Positions 23,101 to 31,900 of a stretch of 64,000 nt of DNA are shown here, piece by piece (position 1 is the stretch's first letter; every line of letters begins with the position of its first letter). The translations under genes and the position numbers were made by a program. The notes below the pieces were generated by a model, which made no database searches, had not been told where the DNA came from, and saw nothing but the letters and a program-made list of their open reading frames with translations. Source of the DNA: Oasisia sp. SBJ-2009 (Eukaryota; Annelida; Polychaeta; Sabellida; Siboglinidae); contig OZ024863.1 in the NCBI GenBank assembly GCA_964017155.1, positions 44,246,330 to 44,310,329 on the forward strand, written 5' to 3'.

Positions 23101-26100
23101 CATTCATGCACAACAAAATAACCACTTGACTTGACTCCATTGGTCACCTAAGTTTTGACCAAACAACAAATCAGGAATTAAGTCGCCCACAATTGTTTTG
23201 TGCACAAGAAAAAAGACACCTAACTCATGCTCCATTAATTGTCTGACTCTGGCAGAAATGCACATATCTAATAATAATTAATATAATTTTCGATGTCCAG
23301 TTTCATTCCCTGGCCTGTTGTGACTGGACTCAGCTGCCAACTGCAAAATATTTCTGGGTCAAATTAAACAATAATGTAATGCAACATTGGAATCTAACAC
23401 CACACCTACTTCCTCGACACTGTAATCAGTGCACTAGTCATAGACATATTATATCCACCACTGGCTACTGTTCATTTATATGTCTGAGTGAGCTGAGACA
23501 ACACAGAATGAACTAAACTATACATGCTTCAAAAAATGGCTGTGAAATGATTCAATCTAAGATTCTCTCAACTATGAGCCCAATAAGGGCTTAACCACTA
23601 AATAAAGGTTTAACCACTAAATAAAGGTTTAACCACTAAATAAAGGTTTAACCACTAAATAAAGGTTTAACCACTACAATAAGAGTTTAACCACTACAAT
23701 AAGAGTTTAACCACTACAATAAGGGTTTAACCACTAAATAAAGGTTTAACCAATACAATAAGAGTTTAACCACTACAATAAGAGTTTAACCACTACAATA
23801 AGAGTTTAACCACTACAATAAGAGTTTAACCAATACAATAAGAGTTTAACCACTACAATAAGAGTTTAACCACTACAATAAGAGTTTAACCACTACAATA
23901 AGAGTTTAACCACTACAATAAGAGTTTAACCAATACAATAAGAGTTTAACCAATACAATAAGAGTTTAACCACTACAATAAGAGTTTAACCACTACAATA
24001 AGAGTTTAACCACTACAATAAGAGTTTAACCACTACAATAAGAGTTTAACCACTACAATAAGAGTTTAACCAATACAATAAGAGTTTAACCACTACAATA
24101 AGAGTTTAACCACGACAATAAGAGTTTAACCACTACAATAAGAGTTTAACCACTACAATAAGAGTTTAACCACTACAATAAGAGTTTAACCACTACAATA
24201 AGAGTTTAACCAATACAATAAGAGTTTAACCACTACAATAAGAGTTTAACCACTACAATAAGAGTTTAACCACTACAATAAGAGTTTAACCACTACAATA
24301 AGAGTTTAACCAATACAATAAGAGTTTAACCACTACAATAAGAGTTTAACCACTACAATAAGAGTTTAACCACTACAATAAGAGTTTAACCACTACAATA
24401 AGAGTTTAACCAATACAATAAGAGTTTAACCACTACAAGTCTACAATGAGAGTTTAACCACTACAATAAGAGTTTAACCACTGCCGTGCCCCCCAAGAAC
24501 ACGGTCACTTACCAGCCACTGGCTGTCATACAGGCCACGGTCAGTTTTGAACTGGAAGTGGACAAGCAGGCGTTTGTCAGGGGCAGGAGGTGTCCAGCTG
24601 ACCACAACCCTCGTACTGTTCACCTGTGTCACATGTAGGTCTGTCACACTGGCCGGCTTCACTGAAACGACACCAACACCTCTCTGTAACGACCAGCACA
24701 AACTTCAGCATGGAGAGCATGGCTACAGTTCTCATTTTATTCTAGACACAGATACTTTCGTAGCAACAGTAAGTTTTGTTATAAACTATTATATTACGTG
24801 TAATTGCATCTACGGTTGAATTTGTCAGTGACTATTGTTTTAAATATTTCTTATGAACAATAATGATGCTACAGTATATAAGCTTAGTGTTCTTGACATA
24901 AAAATTACTATTTTGCATGAATGAGAACCCATAAGATTACGTATTTTCACCTGTAAATTATTGACGAAATGTGTACACAACAATTAGACATCCCTGTGAA
25001 TTCTGACACAGATCAGACTATGTGTAAGATCTTATTATTTCTATATGATAACAATGTAGTCACGAAATCTTCCTGCAATGACCAAGCCTTAACAGTGGTT
25101 TTGTAACAGTTCATAGGGACATGTTCATACAACAGTACATCATTTACTAATTAATCAACTATCATTCAATCAATTATAATCAATTCGCAATGATAATTAA
25201 CACAGCCATATTTCTGGCTACAAGTCAATCCGGAGTTCAAAAATTCATCATTACCAACATTCGTTGCACAATTGAACTGACTTGAACATGCCTGCCCACC
25301 CCCATATTTCAACTGGCAATCTCCCTGTATTAATTTGTCAATTTTACGGTAGATGTTATCTTGTTCAGCATTTGTTACCACAGTAATAACCACATTGTCA
25401 CTGCTATGTTATAATTACTTTTGACTCAACTCAAGCCAACAATGTGACAAGTGACATAAAAATTACTGATCCCATCACTGTAATCAAATGCAATGTCACT
25501 CAGCTAACTGCTTAACGGTTGTGTGGGTTTAGACGACACACAAAAGTAGCAACGACCCAAGATCGTGGGGGTTCCAGGTGGAATAGATAGGCCGTGAGCA
25601 TGGGATGCTGGGTATCTGGGCCCATACATGCAACCCGGGATAAACTTAGCACGGTTGACCCGTGAGTGTCAGGAGTGATTTAAATGAGAGTGACATCACT
25701 GAAGACAACTGCAGTGGAAGTGTGTAGTCAACATGCCAGGGGTGGTTAAAAAAACAGAGGGGTTTCGATTACGCAGTTTACCCTCGGAGCACGGGAAAAC
25801 AACAAGCGTAAGGGTGCCCTCGAGGTGTGACAAGCGAATTTGGGGTTCGACAAGGAAGGGTGGCAGCAATCGCCCTGAGGGTGTGTAACTGATAGGCCGA
25901 ACCAGCCACGAAGAATGCACGTCTTCGGGACATGACAAGGGAAGCGCTACAGAGAAATGCAGCCATGTTCTTGTCCCAACACACACTGCTAAAACAACAA
26001 TGGGAAATGTTCCTACCTATGGCGGACGTGTTGAAGTCGCGTATTTCCGAGTAGATTGTGCCGAGTAGATTCTCCACCTCCACCTGTACGTAGTACGTCG

Positions 26101-28816
26101 TGTCCAGTCGCAGACTGTTTGGACCGTCTCGTATTGACCATGTGCAGTTGTCTTCGTTGGAATTTGGACATTCGTACCACGTGCTCGTGTTACTGCAAAT
26201 TCAATTCAATTTCAATTCAACTTCACTTTATTGTCCTTAAAAAGGATATGCATTGTACAACTCATGATCACATCTAAAATATATGGGATGGTCGCAACAA
26301 AATGCAAGTGAATTCCAGATGTATCCACTATAAGAACAGTTCAACCGGTTGACAGCAATATGACTCATTTAGTATTCAACATTCTAATGGCCACAGGCAC
26401 AAAACTCCTGCTATAGCGAGATGTTTTACATTTTATACAATGGTATCTCCTTTGAGACGAAGTACATTGAAGAACGTAGAGAGCGGGTGATCAGACTCAG
26501 TAGCGACAGCACGAGCTTTCTTCAAAATTGCATGGTCGATTATGATGACCTCACATAAAATTCTACGATTAATTCTACGCACGAAACCTTTGTTACTGTA
26601 TCATTTGACGAGTTGAGACTCCAACACTTACCGACAACATGAAGTAAATAATATTTTCTACGACATGCAGAGTAAAAGAATGGGCAAATTTGTGTTGACA
26701 TAATGATGCTCAGCTTTAGAAATTCAACAAACGAACTGCTGTCAAATGCACATTATGATATTATGACAATGTGACAGTGACTATGTTCACATCAAACTTT
26801 GACAAATAGAACAGTAAATTGTTCAAGAATGTAAGATGCTGTTCTATTAGGATAACCCCCAAACTTATAATACTGCGAATCAGTGGATGAATTGATGGCA
26901 AAAATTGCATTGTACGTTTACATTACAACCAATCTAAGAACAGACTTTCACAGAAAACAAGCCTATGTCAACCCCTTCTTGCCCTGCACATGGAAACAGT
27001 GGGACAACAAGTGTCACTTAATGTGTCAATTAACTAGATTACTATCCTAGGTACCCTTTTGATCACAATCTGTAAAGGAAATTGACACCGTTCGTTATGT
27101 AGTAAGTGTATTATAGCACACAAAAACAAATGAAAGGCATAATTACTATTTCTATACAACAAAGCCACTGACTGAGCCCATCTTCAAGATGTTGTGCCAG
27201 ATGGCAAAACAGAAACTGAAACCTGTACGTGAGTCAGTAAACTGCAGATGACAAGCCACTCACAAGATTGTGTTCCACAGCAGTCTTGCGTGGGTGCTGT
27301 CAATCTTGCGGTACAGCTTGTGGTGTAGTTTCTGCTGCTGTAGTGTCGGCGTCCACGTACACACCATCCACTCCCAGTTGTACACGACACAGCCACTGAT
27401 CTTTGGCGTCAGAGGACGTCCTGCAAACACAATGGGTCATGTACAGTCATCACCCGATTTTTAACAAGATTTAACAAGATAGCCATCTAGAGATTCCACT
27501 CTAGATGGCAGGTGGACTAGGAAGTCCTTTGGATTATTGAGAGTCCAACCTATCTATCTAAGTATACCCCGCCCGTCTTAGGAATATGTCTATTTTATGT
27601 TTAAATATATTAACACTACTAGCACCTACACAATCAGCTGATAATCTGTTTTATTCATTTACTGTTCGTTGTGAAAATTATAATTTTCTAATATCTAGTC
27701 TACACTGCTTCTTTGCTAATGTAACTTCATGTCCTCTAGTCATTCTCGCTTCCTTGACTGTGAAAAAATATTTCTGTCAACATTTTCATACCCATTCAAT
27801 ATTTTAATATTGTCATGACTCTTCCTAGATGGTACAGCTGTACTAGTTTATACACATCAACAGCACGACAAAAGAACCTGTTGTCATCATTACTAGTTTG
27901 TCCCAGTATACACGTAATGTCTGCTGTTGCCACAGGTGATAATAATTTTGTGTAATGCTTCCCAGTAAATCAAACAAAATCACCCTCAGCAAAATGTCCC
28001 ACCTCTCAATTACTCCACTTAATAAAGAAACTGACTGTAAACAATCATTTTAGTGTTTTTACTGAACACAGCCAATTCGCAGATCAGAGGACAATGGTAC
28101 AAAGCAGCAAATTGATGTAGAAAGAGGTGACTGGACCTTGGCACTTTGGAGGAGATTCATTTACAATAACCTAACGCTAACTTTAGTATATAGATATGTC
28201 ACTACATGGAATTAGTAGAAAAGAAATAATTCTCTATAATTATGAAGTTGACATTCTTCGTTTCACGTGCTATGATCTATGTAGACATATGGTATTATAT
28301 TTGCTACAATTGTCACACATTGTGGCAGAATAATATTATGTTCATCCACAGACACCTACACATGTTACAACATACGTGGTAATGGTGTACAATTGTAATA
28401 AAATAACCATAACTGCTACTTGAATCTACTTTCTATTCTGATGTAGACCAGATTATGTTAATCCATCTTCAATTTTGCCTACATATTAATATAGTTAGGG
28501 AGAAATTTGCTAATTCAATATGCACTCTGACTGCATTGTTAAACCTGTTTGACTTTTTAACAAAAAAGTACATCTGTTCTGAATCAAGCAAAAGTTTGAA
28601 TACAACAAACTGCAGCAATGTTAGATAACTGCTTGACTGACACAAACAAAACCTATACAAAGTCACCCGGTATTCATTTTTAAGCAAGATGAGTATTGTC
28701 TGAACACATCTCTGATAAAATTACCATAAGTTCCTCAGAGTTCGCTTCATTAGCAAATGTTGTGAAGAATCAGAGTAATATTTTATATAATATATATTCT
28801 TGAGTGAATAAATATC

Positions 28817-28848
<32 letters not shown>

Positions 28849-28855
28849 TATATAT

Positions 28856-28901
<46 letters not shown>

Positions 28902-31900
28902 TAATTTTATTTATTGCAATAGAACTTGACGTAATTTTGCCAATAGAGATTATTTAGTCTTAAAGTGTAATGTGAGCAGTCTGAAGGAGTGGTCTTATTA
29001 CAGGGCAGTCTCAAGTGTTGGTCTCCATATATAACACTCCTCTTGGTCGTAGAGTGGCCTCAAGAAGTTATTCTCATGGTCACTCAAGTGCAATCATCAG
29101 GGCTGGTTTCATAACAGATCGCATTCAAGTGTTGCTTTATTCACCTTGACACTACTTCAACTACAGTACAATGTAGTCCATGGACTGATGGTGTGGTGGA
29201 ATGGGGCATGTTGTTCAGATGGCAAGCAGATGACATCATCTATTGGCTATTGATGATGTTGGAAATACTGCCTTAAAACATGCTGCATATCGTACAGTTA
29301 ACACCACATATTCATTCATTCATTTACCTTGAGGCATTCCATAATTTATATAAATGTTCAGTCTTTTCAGATGGTTACATAATATGTTGCCTACAGTGAT
29401 ACAGACACATAGTCATCTAGACTTGACTCAAAAGCAACGTCTTATTAAATAGCAAGAGTGTAACTGGTATAAAGTGACTTGACTTGATGAACACATTGTA
29501 TAACAATCTATCTCACATATCTGTATTCTTCACAACTACTGACTTCTTATCGAGCACAGCAAGTGTTGTTAGTTTTAGGTGCACACTTCCCCAATCTTCC
29601 CATAATATCCTTTGTAAAACTTCCCCCATCTCAACATAATATCCTTTGTACAACTTCCCCAATATCCCCATGATATCCTTTGTACAACTTCATCAATCTC
29701 CCATGATACCCTTTGTACAACTTGCCCAATCTCCCCATGATATCCTTTGTACAACTTCCTCAATCTTCCATGATATCCTTTGTACAACTTCCTCAATCTC
29801 CCCATGATACCCTTTGTACAACTTCCTGAATCTCCCATGATATTATCCTTTGTACAACTTCCTGAATCTCCCATGATATCCTTTGTACAACTTCCTCAAT
29901 CTCCCCATGATACCCTTTGTACAACTTCCTCAATCTCCCATGATATTATCCTTTGTACAATTTCCTGAATCTCCCATGATATCCTTTGTACAACTTCCCC
30001 AATCTCCCCATGATACCCTTTGTACAACTTCCTCAATCTCCCATGATATTATCCTTTATACAACTTCCTGAATCTCCCATGATATCTTTTGCACAACTTC
30101 CTCAATCTCTCCATGATATCTTTTGCACAACTTCCTCAATCTCTCCATGATATCCTTTATACAACTTCCCCAATCCACCCCACCCCAAGAGTAAGAGAGC
30201 ATGATCTGCTATGAAGATGCCCAAGGGTGGTTACTTACTGGAGACCGTGAGAAACTGGTGCCCAAGGGTGGTTACTTCCTGGCGACTGTGAGAGACTGGT
30301 GCCCAAGGGTGGTTACTTACTGGCGACTGTGAGAGACTGGTGCCCAAGGGTGGTTACTTACTGGTGACTGTGAGAGACTGGTGCCCAAGGGTGGTTACTT
30401 CCTGGCGACTGTGAGAGACTGGTGCCCAAGGGTGGTTACTTCCTGGCGACTGTGAGAGACTGGTGCCCAAGGGTGGTTACTTACTGGCGACCGTGAGAGA
30501 CTGGTGCCCAAGGGTGGTTACTTACTGGCGACCATGAGAGACTGGTGCCCAAGGGTGGTTACTTCCTGGCGACTGTGAGAGACTGGTGCCCAAGGGTGGT
30601 TACTTCCTGGCGACGGTGAGAGACTGGTGCCCAAGGGTGGTTACTTACTGGCGACCATGAGAGACTGGTGCCCAAGGGTGGTTACTTACTGGCGACGGTG
30701 AGAGACTGGTGCCCAAGGGTGGTTACTTACTGGCGACTGTGAGAGACTGGTGCCCAAGGGTGGTTACTTACTGGCGACTGTGAGAGACTGGTGCCCAAGG
30801 GTGGTTACTTACTGGCGACTGTGAGAGACTGGTGCCCAAGGGTGGTTACTTACTGGCGACGGTGAGAGACTGGTGCCCAAGGGTAGTTGCATCCGGAACT
30901 CCACACCGGAACATTTTGTTTCCATATTTGACCACCGTCACGTTTGGCAGCACCAGCTGAGCCGTGACAGGAGACAAGACCCGCACGTAGGTGTCACTGA
31001 ACCGCTGACCAGCCGCACGGAACGAGATGTCACTGGCATTGTAGGGACCCTTGTAGTCGGTGAGGGTGCAGTTGAGTACAAGGGTGTGCCCCTCCTCCAC
31101 CAAGGGGTCCTCTGGTTCCAACCCTAAAATAGATGACACAGCCATGACCTTACATGTACTCGAACATCAAAAATAAATACATTCACAGCTGTCCACAAGC
31201 ACAACAATAATACACCAACACACGGTCTGAATATTTATGAAAAAGAACATTGTTTTATTGAAGCACCCAATTTTTTATTTACATGTGCAGTTTTTGGAGA
31301 AATAATAGTAACTGCTTGTCGAGACTATGAGTAATTGGTGTTTTTATGCACATAAGGAACACAAATATAATTTATTTATTACATGTTTAGGGTGTTTGTC
31401 CAAAAATGCACATATTATAGTCTTTTTGGTAATTCCAATGTTATCATATTATAACATTATTTTTGGTACACATTATTGATAATATATACCCCAGTGTATC
31501 CTGAAGCTAAAATATAAAAAAGCTATTTATCTTCCATAACAAAATGTTTGATGCATGAAAGTAAAAAAAATCATATCACATATCATACTTACACACATAT
31601 TTTGTAATTTGGAAGATAAATAAATTTCTATCAAACATTTATTTGTTTAATACCATATGTCAGTTTGACTTATGGTATCACTCAGAAATGCTAAATTATT
31701 AAAATAGTTATAATCAACATCATATTAAACACCATTTTTATATGGTATTCTTAAAAATAACACTACAAATACTACAAAATAATAATGAATTATATAACAT
31801 AGTGTGTAGACCCAACCTAGAGCAAACTTTAAACATGCGTATACTGATTTCAAGTTTGCTTAACCATTTTTCTGAACTAGGGTTTCTGAAGATTTAGGCA

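Noticed and set aside
22748..23140. 130-codon minus frame taken as a single exon
   Set aside because: Only 22879-23026 is coding-like; the flanks are intron. The acceptor and donor there give the correct phases.
23581..24482. CRISPR-like regular array
   Set aside because: The 20-bp units are directly adjacent with no spacers, and the host is a eukaryote; it is a minisatellite.
25778..26083. Minus-strand open frame continuing past receptor exon 4
   Set aside because: The GTAGGA donor at 26016 keeps the phase into exon 5; read-through would lose the FN3 domain structure.
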